64,000 nt of DNA from Paenibacillus glycanilyticus NBRC 16618 (GCF_004000805.1 NZ_BILY01000011.1:108173-172172); one strand, 5' to 3'. Counted from the first letter of the stretch, positions 48,904 to 57,746 are shown. Notes: generated by a model not told the origin, from the sequence alone. Program-made: numbers and translations.

Positions 48904-48917
48904 ATCAACGCGTTGAT
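48904..48917. promoter_or_regulatory. 14-bp palindrome before the nitroreductase
   Basis: Perfect palindrome ATCAACGCGTTGAT, 35 nt before the nitroreductase start. Its sequence differs from the TAGTAT repeat, so it may bind another regulator. Confidence 0.45.
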
Positions 48918-48951
48918 CAATAACCGGATACATGGAAGGAAGGCACTAATA

Positions 48952-49641
48952 ATGAATAACGTACAAATCGTGAATACCGCGCAAAAAAAGAAAGAAATTT
49001 TGGATGCATACGCATTCCGGCATGCCACCAAGCAATTTGATCCCGACCGGAAAATCTCCGACGAGGATTTTCGGTTTATATTGGAAACGGGAAGACTATC
49101 TCCGAGTTCCGTCGGGTTTGAGGGATGGAAATTCCTCGTCGTTCAGAACGAAGAGCTCCGGATGAAGATCCGCGAAGTTTCTTTCGGCGGACAAGGACAG
49201 CTCCCTACCGCAAGCCACTTTGTCATTCTTCTTGCCCGCAAGGATGTAAGATACGATTCCAAATACGTCGAGTACATTTACAAGAATATCAAGGGCTTGT
49301 CGGATGAGGCATTCAAGCAGATTCCATCGGCGTACAAGAACTTCCAAGAGAATGATATTCGCATCCTTGATAACGAAAGAACGTTGATTGACTGGGCATC
49401 CAAGCAAACGTATATTCCGCTTGCCAACATGATGACGGCCGCTGCGCAAATCGGCATCGATTCATGCCCGATGGAAGGGTATAACAAAGAAAAGGTTACA
49501 GCTATTTTGAAGGATGCGGGCATCCTGGACGAGGAAGTTTACGACCTATCGGTCATGGTAACTTTCGGATACCGCGCTGCTGAGCCGAAACATCCGCAAA
49601 CCCGGCGTCCTTTAGATGAAGTTGTCGAGTGGGTGCATTGA
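48952..49641 (+). CDS. Nitroreductase-family NAD(P)H-dependent oxidoreductase
   Basis: FMN enzyme reducing nitro compounds, quinones or similar electrophiles. The 229 residues show AYAFRHATKQFDPDRKISDED, the FMN-binding Arg-x-x-Lys pattern, LSPSSVGFEGWKF and a C-terminal VMVTFGYRAAEPKHPQTRR. Close in pattern to YfkO/DrgA-like proteins. ATG 48952 follows GGAAGG. Probably induced by electrophile stress through the divergent HxlR regulator. Confidence 0.92.
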   Translation: MNNVQIVNTAQKKKEILDAYAFRHATKQFDPDRKISDEDFRFILETGRLSPSSVGFEGWKFLVVQNEELRMKIREVSFGGQGQLPTASHFVILLARKDVRYDSKYVEYIYKNIKGLSDEAFKQIPSAYKNFQENDIRILDNERTLIDWASKQTYIPLANMMTAAAQIGIDSCPMEGYNKEKVTAILKDAGILDEEVYDLSVMVTFGYRAAEPKHPQTRRPLDEVVEWVH

Positions 49642-49690
49642 GAAAGAGACCCGCAGCGCCTTATTCTGCAAGGCGCCTGCGGGTCTCTGG
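49641..49690. terminator. Bidirectional terminator
   Basis: Strong stem AGAGACCCGCAGCGCCTT / AAGGCGCCTGCGGGTCTCT with one bulge, between the convergent nitroreductase and kinase-like genes; TTTCT follows on the minus strand. Confidence 0.8.
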
Positions 49691-49695
49691 TTGAT

Positions 49696-50301
49696 TTATA
49701 CGGTAGCTGCGGATTTGCTCGCAACAAATTGATAAAGCGTCTCTACATGCTCGTCCGTCATTTCGCAGCTGTTGTCGTAAACAAGAATGGAAGATTGCGG
49801 GATATCCCAATGAATATCCGGCACAAAGGCTACGCGTTTCTCGAAATGCGACCAGTTGTCCAGCTTCCATTGGTCACGTTCGGTCTGGCGCCCGATAATG
49901 CGGTTCTTCTGAAGCTCAATGTTCTCCAGCGTAACCACGATTACTTTTACGTCCACTTGCTCTCTCGTCAGGCCCGCACCCGAGATGACTTCCTCGATCC
50001 AAGCATTATTTTTAAGCTCTGCCGTAAAGGGAGAGATCATAAACACGTTTTGTCCGGCAGCCAAATTCTCGATGCAAATATCTTTGGTTGTGTCGTATTC
50101 CAAATCGCGAAGGTTTTGTTTGTAGAAATCCGAATCCCGGTCGTTCTTGTCGAGCCCGTTGCGTTCCAGCATCGCCTCAACGAAACGTCCCCCTACCGTA
50201 TCGCGGTCCAGAAAAGCAGCCGGAATGCGCTCCGAAATTTTTCTGGCTACGGTTGTCTTGCCTGTGCCTGCCACACCTACGAAAAACACTAACTTTTGCA
50301 A
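49696..50301 (-). CDS. P-loop kinase-like ATPase
   Basis: A 201-residue protein of the AAA_33/zeta-like kinase group. Walker A FVGVAGTGKTTVARKI starts at about residue 6; a DRDTVGGRFVEAML stretch resembles a kinase lid/acceptor site, and FMISPFTAELKN plus VKVIVVTLENIELQKNRI are the Walker B region and following strand. The TTG start at 50301 is chosen because GGTGGAGG lies 9 nt upstream and the P-loop is then N-terminal as in related kinases. Substrate unknown; a small-molecule kinase is more likely than a toxin, since no antitoxin-like gene is adjacent. Confidence 0.8.
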   Translation of the reverse strand: MQKLVFFVGVAGTGKTTVARKISERIPAAFLDRDTVGGRFVEAMLERNGLDKNDRDSDFYKQNLRDLEYDTTKDICIENLAAGQNVFMISPFTAELKNNAWIEEVISGAGLTREQVDVKVIVVTLENIELQKNRIIGRQTERDQWKLDNWSHFEKRVAFVPDIHWDIPQSSILVYDNSCEMTDEHVETLYQFVASKSAATV

Positions 50302-50413
50302 TGCTTGATGCCTCCACCTTAATACTAGTTTTATCCTTCCATTGTACCACTCCTTGCCCAATAAAGGTATCACAAAGGTAACAAAATCCGTCAGTTTCGG
50401 ACATTCCCCTTAC

Positions 50414-50452
50414 AAAAAAAAGGATAATGTTCTCCTGAGAGCGTCATTATCC
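50414..50452 (-). terminator. Terminator of the 113-aa gene
   Basis: Stem GGATAATG / CATTATCC with a 14-nt loop, followed by eight T on the minus strand. Confidence 0.85.
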
Positions 50453-50466
50453 CTTGTTGGTCTATT

Positions 50467-50808
50467 TTATAGACGGCCCGGATCCAAAATTCCCATCGCC
50501 TCTACGTGCTTCCTGGTCGTCTCGGTTCCATGCTCGTGTATAAACAGATAAATATCGCGGAGAATGGCGTCGTACCCCGCATTCATCCGTTTATCGCTTG
50601 GAAGGTCCTGCAGCGTTCCCACCGCGTAATTGTAATGCCCGGTTATCGCCTCATCCATGCTGGATAAATCCTCGAACATCACCTGCAGCTGATTAAATTC
50701 CTCATCGTTTGCCAAAACCTCCAGCTCGTAGGAGGCCGCTCCCTGATCCCGCAAAATTTGCCCGGCCTGGACCGAGACATAATATTTTTTACGCTCATCG
50801 CCTGACAT
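50467..50808 (-). CDS. Hypothetical protein, 113 aa
   Basis: Not recognised. The protein MSGDERKKYYVSVQAGQILR is soluble, acidic and likely helical with one N-terminal strand pair (KYYVSVQAGQIL); motifs include FEDLSSMDEAITGHYNYAVG and IYLFIHEHGTETTRKH. No signal peptide or membrane segment. Its own terminator and Shine-Dalgarno support a real single-gene unit divergent from asnB. Function cannot be assigned. Confidence 0.75.
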   Translation of the reverse strand: MSGDERKKYYVSVQAGQILRDQGAASYELEVLANDEEFNQLQVMFEDLSSMDEAITGHYNYAVGTLQDLPSDKRMNAGYDAILRDIYLFIHEHGTETTRKHVEAMGILDPGRL

Positions 50809-50940
50809 AGGTGAATACTCAGCTCCTTTTTACAAACATGCTCTTTTAGCATCCCCCGGCGGACAGACATTTTATCCCTTTTTTCCGCATATAACGGATA
50901 TTATCGCTACAGGAGTCCAGCAGAAGAGAGGAATGAGATT

Positions 50941-52785
50941 ATGTGTGGAATAACCGGCTGGATCGATTGGACCCGGGATTTAACCCAGGACAGCAGCAGC
51001 CTGATCAAGATGACCGAGACATTAGCGCTGCGCGGACCTGATGCGTCGGGTACATGGATTTCATCCCACTGCGCGCTTGGCCACCGAAGGCTTAGCGTTA
51101 TTGATCCCGAGAATGGCGCTCAGCCGATGATTCGGCGCTCGGGCGATGACACATATGTCGTTGTCTATAACGGCGAGCTTTACAACGCGCTTGAGCTGAG
51201 GAAAGAGCTGGAGGACCGCGGCAGAACCTTTACGACCCACTGCGATACGGAAGTTCTTCTGGTGTCTTACATGGAATGGGGCAAGGCCTGCGTCGAACGG
51301 TTCAACGGCATTTTTGCCTTTGCGATTTGGGATGTTACCGAACAGGAGATGTTCCTGGCCCGCGACAGACTAGGCGTCAAACCGTTGTTCATCAGCTTTG
51401 CGGATGGACTTTTTATTTTTGGTTCCGAGCCAAAAGCCATTCTGGCCCATCCGGCTGTCAAAGCCGAAGTAGGGGCCGAAGGGTTGGCGGAAATCTTTAT
51501 CATCGGTCCTGCCCGCACGCCGGGCCAAGGGATCTACAAAGACATTACGGAGCTGCTGCCGGGGCAATGCATGACGGTTACCCGCTCCGGCGTCCGCAAG
51601 ACGAAATATTGGAGTCTTGAGACTATCCCACACGAAGAAGATGTGGAAGCGACCGCCGAGCATGTAGGCGAGCTCTTGAAGGATACTACCGAACGCCAGC
51701 TGGTATCGGACGTGCCGGTTGGGACGCTGCTCTCCGGAGGTCTCGACTCCAGCGCCTTAACCGCGTTAGCCGTGCGTTATTACGAGCAGACCGGCCAAGG
51801 CAATGTAAACACGTATTCCGTAGATTACCGGGATAACGACAAGCATTTCAAGGCGCATGCCTTCCAGCCGAACAGCGACGCTCCTTGGATAGAACGCATG
51901 GTTTCCCATCTGGATACGATCCATCATCCGATCCAGTTCGATACGCCGGAGCTGGTTGGAGCGCTGCGCGATGCAACGCTGGCACGCGATTTGCCTGGCA
52001 TGGCAGACGTCGACGCCTCCCTCCTGCTGTTCTGCCGCGAGATTAAAAAGGGTGCCACCGTTGCGATTTCCGGTGAAGCGGCGGACGAAATCTTTGGCGG
52101 TTATCCGTGGTTCCACCGCGAAGAAGCGCTAAGCGCCAATACGTTCCCTTGGTCCCTTGCTTCTTCGATGCGGGCTGATCTTCTTGCGCCGGACGTTGCG
52201 GCATGGATCAAGCCGATTGATTATATCAACGACCGTTATGCGCAGGCGATTGCCGAGGTGCCTCATCTGGACGGGGAGTCCGAGACGGTACGAAAAATGC
52301 GCAAAATGTCGTACCTGAACATTACCCGCTTCATGCCTACTCTTCTCGATCGTAAGGACCGGATGAGCATGGCCGCCGGGCTGGAGGTGCGGGTGCCGTT
52401 CTGCGATCACCGGCTCGTGCAGTATGTCTGGAATATCCCTTGGGAAATCAAAACGGCAGGCGACCGCGAGAAGGGTATCCTTCGCCGGGCGTTACGCGGC
52501 GTGCTGCCCGAAGACGTGCTGACGCGCAAGAAAAGCCCGTATCCGAAAACGCATAATCCGAATTATCTCGCGGCCGTAAAAGGCCTTGTATTGGATATAT
52601 TAAACGATCCTTCCTCTCCGCTGCTCCCGCTCATTAATGCAAGCAAGATCAGAGAGCTCGCTGAGTCGGATTCGGCAAAATCGAATATACCTTGGTTTGG
52701 TCAGCTGATGTCCGGACCGCAGCTGTTTGCTTATTTGTATCAGGTGAATACTTGGCTGAAGGAGTATGGCGTTAGCGTGAAGTGA
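50941..52785 (+). CDS. asnB: Asparagine synthase (glutamine-hydrolysing), AsnO-like
   Basis: Makes asparagine from aspartate, glutamine and ATP. Cys2 of MCGITGWIDW is the glutaminase nucleophile (class II amidotransferase, 1 to ~210). The synthetase domain has the ATP PP-loop LLSGGLDSSAL (265-270 core) and FGGYPWFHREEAL. At 614 residues it is the size of B. subtilis AsnO (YisO), a sporulation-linked paralogue, so it may be that type. ATG 50941 after AGAGGAATG. Its 3' region holds a copy of the structured repeat. Confidence 0.95.
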   Translation: MCGITGWIDWTRDLTQDSSSLIKMTETLALRGPDASGTWISSHCALGHRRLSVIDPENGAQPMIRRSGDDTYVVVYNGELYNALELRKELEDRGRTFTTHCDTEVLLVSYMEWGKACVERFNGIFAFAIWDVTEQEMFLARDRLGVKPLFISFADGLFIFGSEPKAILAHPAVKAEVGAEGLAEIFIIGPARTPGQGIYKDITELLPGQCMTVTRSGVRKTKYWSLETIPHEEDVEATAEHVGELLKDTTERQLVSDVPVGTLLSGGLDSSALTALAVRYYEQTGQGNVNTYSVDYRDNDKHFKAHAFQPNSDAPWIERMVSHLDTIHHPIQFDTPELVGALRDATLARDLPGMADVDASLLLFCREIKKGATVAISGEAADEIFGGYPWFHREEALSANTFPWSLASSMRADLLAPDVAAWIKPIDYINDRYAQAIAEVPHLDGESETVRKMRKMSYLNITRFMPTLLDRKDRMSMAAGLEVRVPFCDHRLVQYVWNIPWEIKTAGDREKGILRRALRGVLPEDVLTRKKSPYPKTHNPNYLAAVKGLVLDILNDPSSPLLPLINASKIRELAESDSAKSNIPWFGQLMSGPQLFAYLYQVNTWLKEYGVSVK

Positions 52786-52810
52786 GTGTGGAGTGATAAT
52801 CGCTGCGCAT

Positions 52811-52917
52811 TCGAATGTTCTTCCGGTCGCTGTTGTTTCCCGATTCCTTGAACGTATAGGAGAAGGTTGGAATCGGGAGAACAAAGGCGAACGTTACACT
52901 CCTCCAGAATCATTCGA
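52811..52917 (+). repeat. Structured ~107-nt hairpin repeat, copy B
   Basis: Closing stem TCGAATG (52811-52817) / CATTCGA (52911-52917) and inner stem CCCGATTCC / GGAATCGGG; both differ from copies A and C but remain paired. CTGCGC precedes and CGCTCCG follows, as in the other copies. It begins 26 nt after the asnB stop and is followed 33 nt later by a terminator, so it is probably transcribed in the asnB 3' region. Confidence 0.8.
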
Positions 52918-52949
52918 TCGCTCCGCTCACCAAACCTTAAAAGAGAGAG

Positions 52950-52987
52950 AAAAAACGTCACCGGATTAAACCGGTGACGTTTTTTTG
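52950..52987. terminator. Bidirectional terminator asnB / rdgB
   Basis: Stem AAAACGTCACCGG / CCGGTGACGTTTT with TTAAA loop and T-runs on both strands, between convergent genes. Confidence 0.9.
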
Positions 52988-52992
52988 CATGT

Positions 52993-53625
52993 TTACTTAT
53001 TGGAAAGCTTTTCGATCAGCTTAGCGAGAGCATTGCCGCGATGGCTGATCCCCTGCTTCTCTTCCTTGGACAGCTCCGCCATCGAGCGGTTAAGCTGAGG
53101 AAGCCAGAATAACGGATCGTAACCGAATCCGCCTTCGCCGCGAGGCCGCTCGGCAATATAGCCGTCAACCGTGCCTTCCGTCTCGACAAACTCGCCGGTT
53201 GCCGGATCGTATAAGGCAAGCACGCAAACGAATTGAGCGGGGCTTAACAGCCGCGTGCCGTCCGCAAGAGGTTCGGCCACATCCGGCGCATTCAGGCGCT
53301 TCAGCTCTTCCAGCAGCTTGGCGTTATTCGAAGCATCCGTAGCGCCTTCTCCTGAGTACCGAGCCGAATAAACTCCCGGCGCTCCATCAAGCGCCTTTAC
53401 CCGCAAGCCGGAATCATCGGCGAGCACGGGGACGTGAAACGCGTCTCCTGCCGCTTTCGCTTTAATCCGGGCATTGGCGGAGAACGTATCGCCATCCTCC
53501 ACGATATTCGGGAAATCCGGATATTCGTTCAGGCTGACAACCGTCCGGCCAAGCTTCGCGAAAGCATGGGCGAATTCCCTAACCTTGCCTTCGTTTTTCG
53601 TTGCGATTAATATAGGCTGTGCCAT
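52993..53625 (-). CDS. rdgB: RdgB/HAM1 non-canonical purine NTP pyrophosphatase
   Basis: Hydrolyses ITP, dITP and XTP to keep them out of nucleic acids. Signature motifs ILIATKNEGKVREF, VLADDSGLRVKALDGAPGV and GEGGFGYDPLFWLP, plus KQGISHRGNALAKL. 210 residues. It starts 4 nt after rph, the conserved gerM-rph-rdgB order of Bacillus. Confidence 0.97.
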   Translation of the reverse strand: MAQPILIATKNEGKVREFAHAFAKLGRTVVSLNEYPDFPNIVEDGDTFSANARIKAKAAGDAFHVPVLADDSGLRVKALDGAPGVYSARYSGEGATDASNNAKLLEELKRLNAPDVAEPLADGTRLLSPAQFVCVLALYDPATGEFVETEGTVDGYIAERPRGEGGFGYDPLFWLPQLNRSMAELSKEEKQGISHRGNALAKLIEKLSNK

Positions 53626-53629
53626 TTCG

Positions 53630-54367
53630 TTACCCTCCGATCCGGTCCGCGATCTCTCCCAATACCAAACGCTGCTTCTCGATCAATTCCTCGATCCCGC
53701 CTTCCGCCAGCTCGAGCAGCTTGTTCAGCTCTTCTCGCGAGAACGGCGAGTCTTCGCCCGTGCCCTGCAGCTCGACGAATTTGCCTTCTCCGGTCATGAC
53801 CACATTCATGTCGACCTTCGCTTTGGAATCCTCGTCGTAGTTCAGATCCAGCAGCTCGCGCTCCTGTATAACGCCAACGCTAACCGAGGCGAGGAAAGCC
53901 GTAATCGGATATTTGGCAAACTGCGTTGTTTTCGACAGCTTGTTAACGGCGAGACATAGCGCTACGAAAGCGCCCGTAATCGACGTTGTGCGCGTACCGC
54001 CATCCGCCTGGATAACATCGCAGTCCAGGGTAATCGTCCGTTCGCCCAGCGCCTGCAAATCCACGACAGAGCGCAACGCTCGTCCGATCAGACGCTGAAT
54101 TTCCATCGTACGGCCCGACAGCTTCCCTTTTGCCGACTCCCGATGATTACGGGTATGGGTAGCTCGCGGCAGCATCGAATATTCGGCCGTAATCCAGCCC
54201 TTGCCTTGTCCCTTCATGAAAGGCGGAACCCGCTCTTCAACGCTGGCGGTACAAATGACCTTTGTCTCGCCTACCTCAATCAGAACGGAGCCTTCCGCAT
54301 ATTTGTTAACTCCTGTCGTTATCGTAACGGGCCGAAGCTGGTTCGGTTGCCGACCGTCTGTCCGCAT
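53630..54367 (-). CDS. rph: Ribonuclease PH
   Basis: Phosphorolytic 3'-5' exoribonuclease that trims tRNA 3' ends. [30 protein letters not shown] and [20 protein letters not shown] are family signatures. 245 residues, intact length. ATG 54367 after AGGAGGAA. Forms a two-gene unit with rdgB; a terminator separates it from gerM. Confidence 0.97.
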   Translation of the reverse strand: MRTDGRQPNQLRPVTITTGVNKYAEGSVLIEVGETKVICTASVEERVPPFMKGQGKGWITAEYSMLPRATHTRNHRESAKGKLSGRTMEIQRLIGRALRSVVDLQALGERTITLDCDVIQADGGTRTTSITGAFVALCLAVNKLSKTTQFAKYPITAFLASVSVGVIQERELLDLNYDEDSKAKVDMNVVMTGEGKFVELQGTGEDSPFSREELNKLLELAEGGIEELIEKQRLVLGEIADRIGG

Positions 54368-54465
54368 TCTTATGTTCCTCCTGAATCATTCGCTTTTGCT
54401 TATGTACTGACTATGCAATCTTTCCTATTTTACCAAAGCAGCCTGCGAAAAGCATCTTTTCCGAC

Positions 54466-54512
54466 AAAAAACAGTCCCGACCGGTCTGAGCGACCAGTAC
54501 GGGACTGCTTTT
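54466..54512 (-). terminator. gerM terminator
   Basis: Stem CAGTCCCG (54472-54479) / CGGGACTG (54500-54507) followed by TTTTTTGT on the minus strand. Confidence 0.8.
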
Positions 54513-54527
54513 AAAGTAGATGGTTTC

Positions 54528-55592
54528 TTAGCTTTTTATCGCATTGACATGATGAGGACGGGATACCGGCTTGCTGTAATCTACGTTATTCTCGTCGGTT
54601 ACCGTCTGGCCGTTCATCGTAATTTGAACTTGCGCGGCACCGGTGTTCTCCGTAATCGACAGGACGATCGCTTCGAGCATCTCGGCCGGAGCAGGGAGAC
54701 CCGTCTCAAAAGCCTGATCCTTCAGATCTACCGTCACCGTATCATCCTTCTGTTTGATGCTGTTCACTTCAACATCGTTAGTAAGAACCGCCGTCAGATT
54801 CTTGGCGTTCAGCGGGCCGGTAATAAGCTGCTCCATAGCCGCTTGCGCGGAGGACTCGTCGGTACGGTTAATCAAACGCGTAACTGGGACATAATACTGT
54901 TCGTCATTGGCGGTTTGCGACGAGAAGTAGAGAGTTACCGGCGTGGAGTTCAAATAGTTGACTCCGTCTGCAGCCTCAAGGTTGATCCCTACGGAACGCG
55001 TAAGCGGCTCGTCAAGCGGGAAGCCGCCCTGCGGCATTTCCGGCAGCTTCGCGCCGTCATACCACACTTCAACGCCTTTTGCTCCCATTGCCGTCAGTGT
55101 CCAAGTAATGGCTTCAACGATTGTACGCTCGTCCGTTGCAGGGTAATCCGTAAACGTTCCGCCGAATTCAACCGTAGCGATTTGCGTTTTTTGATCGATG
55201 TGAAGCGACTTCACTTCCGTGCCTTTTGGCAGTACCGCACGGAAATCTTCCGGTAGCTGGCTTGCGAAGCTTCCGCCGTCCACCATAATTTCGAGAGCTT
55301 TCTTGCCGGCTTCCTCTACCGCATTCTGCGTAAGCGGAGCTTTCAGCGACACCGGAGCGAGGTAACCGTTGCGGTCTTCCAGATACACGGTCAGGTTGGA
55401 GTCTTCATCTTGTCCAGGCATAACAGCCTGTCCCGTATTTGTGCCGTCTACGTTACCTGTTGATGCGGTTTGCTGTGGCGGGTCGATTTCCCCTTTCGTA
55501 TCCTGCGAAATCAAGCCGCATCCTGTTGCAAGAATGGGAAAAACCAGCACACCGCAAATTGCTGCACGGCGAATCCATCTTGTTTGAGTCAT
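54528..55592 (-). CDS. gerM: GerMN-domain lipoprotein (GerM)
   Basis: Sporulation and germination lipoprotein; GerM stabilises the SpoIIIA-SpoIIQ channel in Bacillus. A signal peptide with lipobox LATGC (Cys25) precedes a short linker and two GerMN domains (about 85-200 and 220-335), each with a pattern like LTRSVGINLEAADGVNYL. 354 residues. ATG 55592 after GGGAGG. It is the first gene of the gerM-rph-rdgB set. Confidence 0.92.
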   Translation of the reverse strand: MTQTRWIRRAAICGVLVFPILATGCGLISQDTKGEIDPPQQTASTGNVDGTNTGQAVMPGQDEDSNLTVYLEDRNGYLAPVSLKAPLTQNAVEEAGKKALEIMVDGGSFASQLPEDFRAVLPKGTEVKSLHIDQKTQIATVEFGGTFTDYPATDERTIVEAITWTLTAMGAKGVEVWYDGAKLPEMPQGGFPLDEPLTRSVGINLEAADGVNYLNSTPVTLYFSSQTANDEQYYVPVTRLINRTDESSAQAAMEQLITGPLNAKNLTAVLTNDVEVNSIKQKDDTVTVDLKDQAFETGLPAPAEMLEAIVLSITENTGAAQVQITMNGQTVTDENNVDYSKPVSRPHHVNAIKS

Positions 55593-55724
55593 TGAAATTT
55601 CCTCCCAAATAGTGTATTGCCTGTTCGGCGACTTTGTACATTTGTTGATTTGTAGTACTATGTATACGAGCCCTTCCCTTTTTTAGACCAGTTTTGTCCA
55701 CAAAATCTGAGGGGGTTAACGAAA

Positions 55725-56264
55725 TTGTTCAAACAAGTCACTTACAGCTTAAACAGCCGCGAAGTCGCGGAAGCCACCAATGAATGGCTCGACAAACGCG
55801 GGGTATCCAAAACATCTATTGCACAGCTCGTGCATTTTCTTCAGAAGGATTATTATCCCGAACTGACGCTGGACGAGTGCATCGCTAACGTGGAAGCCGT
55901 TCTGTCCAAAAGAGAAGTGCAGAATGCCGTATTAACCGGCATCCAGCTCGATCTTCTGGCGGAAGAAGGCAAGCTGATGGCTCCGCTGCAAGAGATGGTC
56001 CGAAATGACGAAGGCCTGTACGGATGCGATGAAATATTGGCTCTTTCCATCGTTAACGTATACGGCAGCATCGGGTTTACTAACTTTGGCTATATCGACA
56101 AGCTGAAGCCGGGTATTCTGAAAAAGCTTAATGACAAGAACGACGGTCAAATCCATACTTTCCTGGATGATATCGTTGGAGCAATTGCCGCTGCAGCCGC
56201 AAGCCGTCTGGCTCACCGCAAGCAAGCCGGTCGCGAAGAAGAAGCGGAAAGATTAAAGGAATAG
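55725..56264 (+). CDS. PgpA/YutG-like phosphatidylglycerophosphatase A
   Basis: YutG-type family related to PgpA, which dephosphorylates phosphatidylglycerophosphate. The 179-residue protein has TGIQLDLLAEEGKL, LYGCDEILALSIVNVYGSIGFTNFGY and FLDDIVGAIAAAAASRLAH, the conserved acidic family motifs (DE, LDD). No strong membrane segments. Start is TTG 55725 after GAGGGGGTT. Divergent from gerM. Confidence 0.85.
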   Translation: MFKQVTYSLNSREVAEATNEWLDKRGVSKTSIAQLVHFLQKDYYPELTLDECIANVEAVLSKREVQNAVLTGIQLDLLAEEGKLMAPLQEMVRNDEGLYGCDEILALSIVNVYGSIGFTNFGYIDKLKPGILKKLNDKNDGQIHTFLDDIVGAIAAAAASRLAHRKQAGREEEAERLKE

Positions 56265-56273
56265 AAACTGGCG

Positions 56274-56307
56274 AAAAAAGCTGTCCTGCATTGCAGGACA
56301 GCTTTTT
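56274..56307 (+). terminator. Terminator after the PgpA-like gene
   Basis: Perfect stem AAAGCTGTCCTGCA / TGCAGGACAGCTTT followed by TTCTA; separates it from cysC. Confidence 0.9.
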
Positions 56308-56394
56308 CTATGATGCAGCTCCTCTCCGAACCTTTTCTATAATCTGGAATAGTTTGGTAGTAAAAGAAAATTGCGAGAGGAGTGGCCAGCAAGA

Positions 56395-57030
56395 ATGAAA
56401 GAGAGGAATGAGAGACATATCAAATGGCATACCTCCTGTATAACCCGAGAAGACAGAGAACGACTGAATGGTCACCGAAGTTGTATCCTTTGGCTGACCG
56501 GCCTGTCCGGTTCCGGCAAATCCACTCTAGCTGCGGCTATAGAGAATGAACTGCATAAACAGCACTGCCGCACCTACATTTTGGACGGCGACAATCTCCG
56601 GCACGGAATAAACCGGGATCTGGGCTTTAGTCCGGAGGATCGGTCGGAGAATATCCGCAGGATTGGCGAAATAGCGAAGCTGCTTGCCGATGCCGGCATG
56701 ATAACGATAGTAGCCGCGATCTCCCCTTACAGACAAGACCGGGACAAAGTGAGGGCACTGTGTAAACCGGGCGATTTTATCGAGGTGTACGTGCAATGCA
56801 CGGTTGAGGAATGCGAGCGCAGAGATCCAAAAGGATTGTACAAAAAAGCAAGATCCGGGGAAATCATGCATTTTACCGGCCTTTCTGCCCCTTATGAACC
56901 GCCCCTTCGGGCAGAGCTTGTACTTAAGACGGATGAACGCTCCGTAGCCGATTCGGTTATCGAAGCGATGGCCTACATTCGGAGCCGGCTGCTTGCCCCC
57001 TCAAGCCTCGAAACAGAGATGGAACCATGA
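56395..57030 (+). CDS. cysC: Adenylylsulfate (APS) kinase
   Basis: Phosphorylates APS to PAPS, the universal sulfonate donor. Walker A GLSGSGKST (36-44), DGDNLRHGINRDLGFSPEDR, ISPYRQDRDKVR and DPKGLYKKARSGEIMHFTGL are intact, so it should be active. 211 residues from ATG 56395, which has AGAGGAG ~13 nt upstream; a start eight codons earlier (TTG) overlaps that site. Its last 4 bases overlap the next gene, a sulfotransferase, so PAPS is probably used by that enzyme rather than for assimilation. No ATP sulfurylase is in the window. Confidence 0.95.
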   Translation: MKERNERHIKWHTSCITREDRERLNGHRSCILWLTGLSGSGKSTLAAAIENELHKQHCRTYILDGDNLRHGINRDLGFSPEDRSENIRRIGEIAKLLADAGMITIVAAISPYRQDRDKVRALCKPGDFIEVYVQCTVEECERRDPKGLYKKARSGEIMHFTGLSAPYEPPLRAELVLKTDERSVADSVIEAMAYIRSRLLAPSSLETEMEP

Positions 57031-57746
57031 CGAACAAGCTGCTATTTTATTTGCATATTCCAAAAACGGCTGGCTCCTCGTTTACCCAGACGATCACCGA
57101 TAATTGTCCGAACACCGTTCATTTCCATACGCTGACGGACGGCATTCAATTAAGTGAGGAGCTTATCGACGCGGATGCCTTATGCGGACATTTCATTTAC
57201 GGCATTCATCATTTTACGAAGCGGCCTTACCGGTATATTACGATGCTTCGCCATCCTCTCGAACGGACCCTCTCCCATTTTTACTTCAAGTATAAAAATC
57301 CTGCATACGAAGTCTCTTACGATAAAGAGCTTACCTTCGAGGAGTATGTTCTTAACCCTTACTACGATGCCGAGTACTGCAATCTTCAAGCCAGGATGAT
57401 AACGGGCGAAATCAATAACCCGTATCCAAGTTTCAAAAAAGCCCGCTCTCATCTAGACAAACATTTCGCTTTTGTCGGCCTTGCGGAGCAATATGACATT
57501 TCGTTATTTCTGCTTGCGCAAATCATGAACTGGAAACCGCAGTATTACCCTAAAGTCAATGTAACGCCTAACCGCCCGGCATACAGCACGTTATCCGGCG
57601 ATGCCATCAAAAACGTCATTCTAAAAAACGAGATTGACCGGAAGCTGTATGAGCATGCCTGCAACCGATTTAACGAAAGCGTATTGGACTTGTCATCCGA
57701 ACAAACGAATCAGCTCAAATCCTATTTAAGAGCGGCCAGAAGTTAA
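57027..57746 (+). CDS. PAPS-dependent sulfotransferase
   Basis: Transfers sulfonate from PAPS to an acceptor, of the family 2 carbohydrate/lipid type. The 5'-phosphosulfate loop is HIPKTAGSSF (10-19) and the 3'-phosphate motif RHPLERTLSHFY (75-86, Arg75 and Ser83). 239 residues, no signal peptide or membrane segment, so cytoplasmic. The ATG overlaps the cysC stop (ATGA), forming a translationally coupled donor-making and donor-using pair. Acceptor unknown; surface glycan, teichoic acid or a small metabolite are possible. The strand reads as somewhat more AT-rich than neighbouring genes, which hints at transfer; not measured. Confidence 0.88.
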   Translation: MTNKLLFYLHIPKTAGSSFTQTITDNCPNTVHFHTLTDGIQLSEELIDADALCGHFIYGIHHFTKRPYRYITMLRHPLERTLSHFYFKYKNPAYEVSYDKELTFEEYVLNPYYDAEYCNLQARMITGEINNPYPSFKKARSHLDKHFAFVGLAEQYDISLFLLAQIMNWKPQYYPKVNVTPNRPAYSTLSGDAIKNVILKNEIDRKLYEHACNRFNESVLDLSSEQTNQLKSYLRAARS

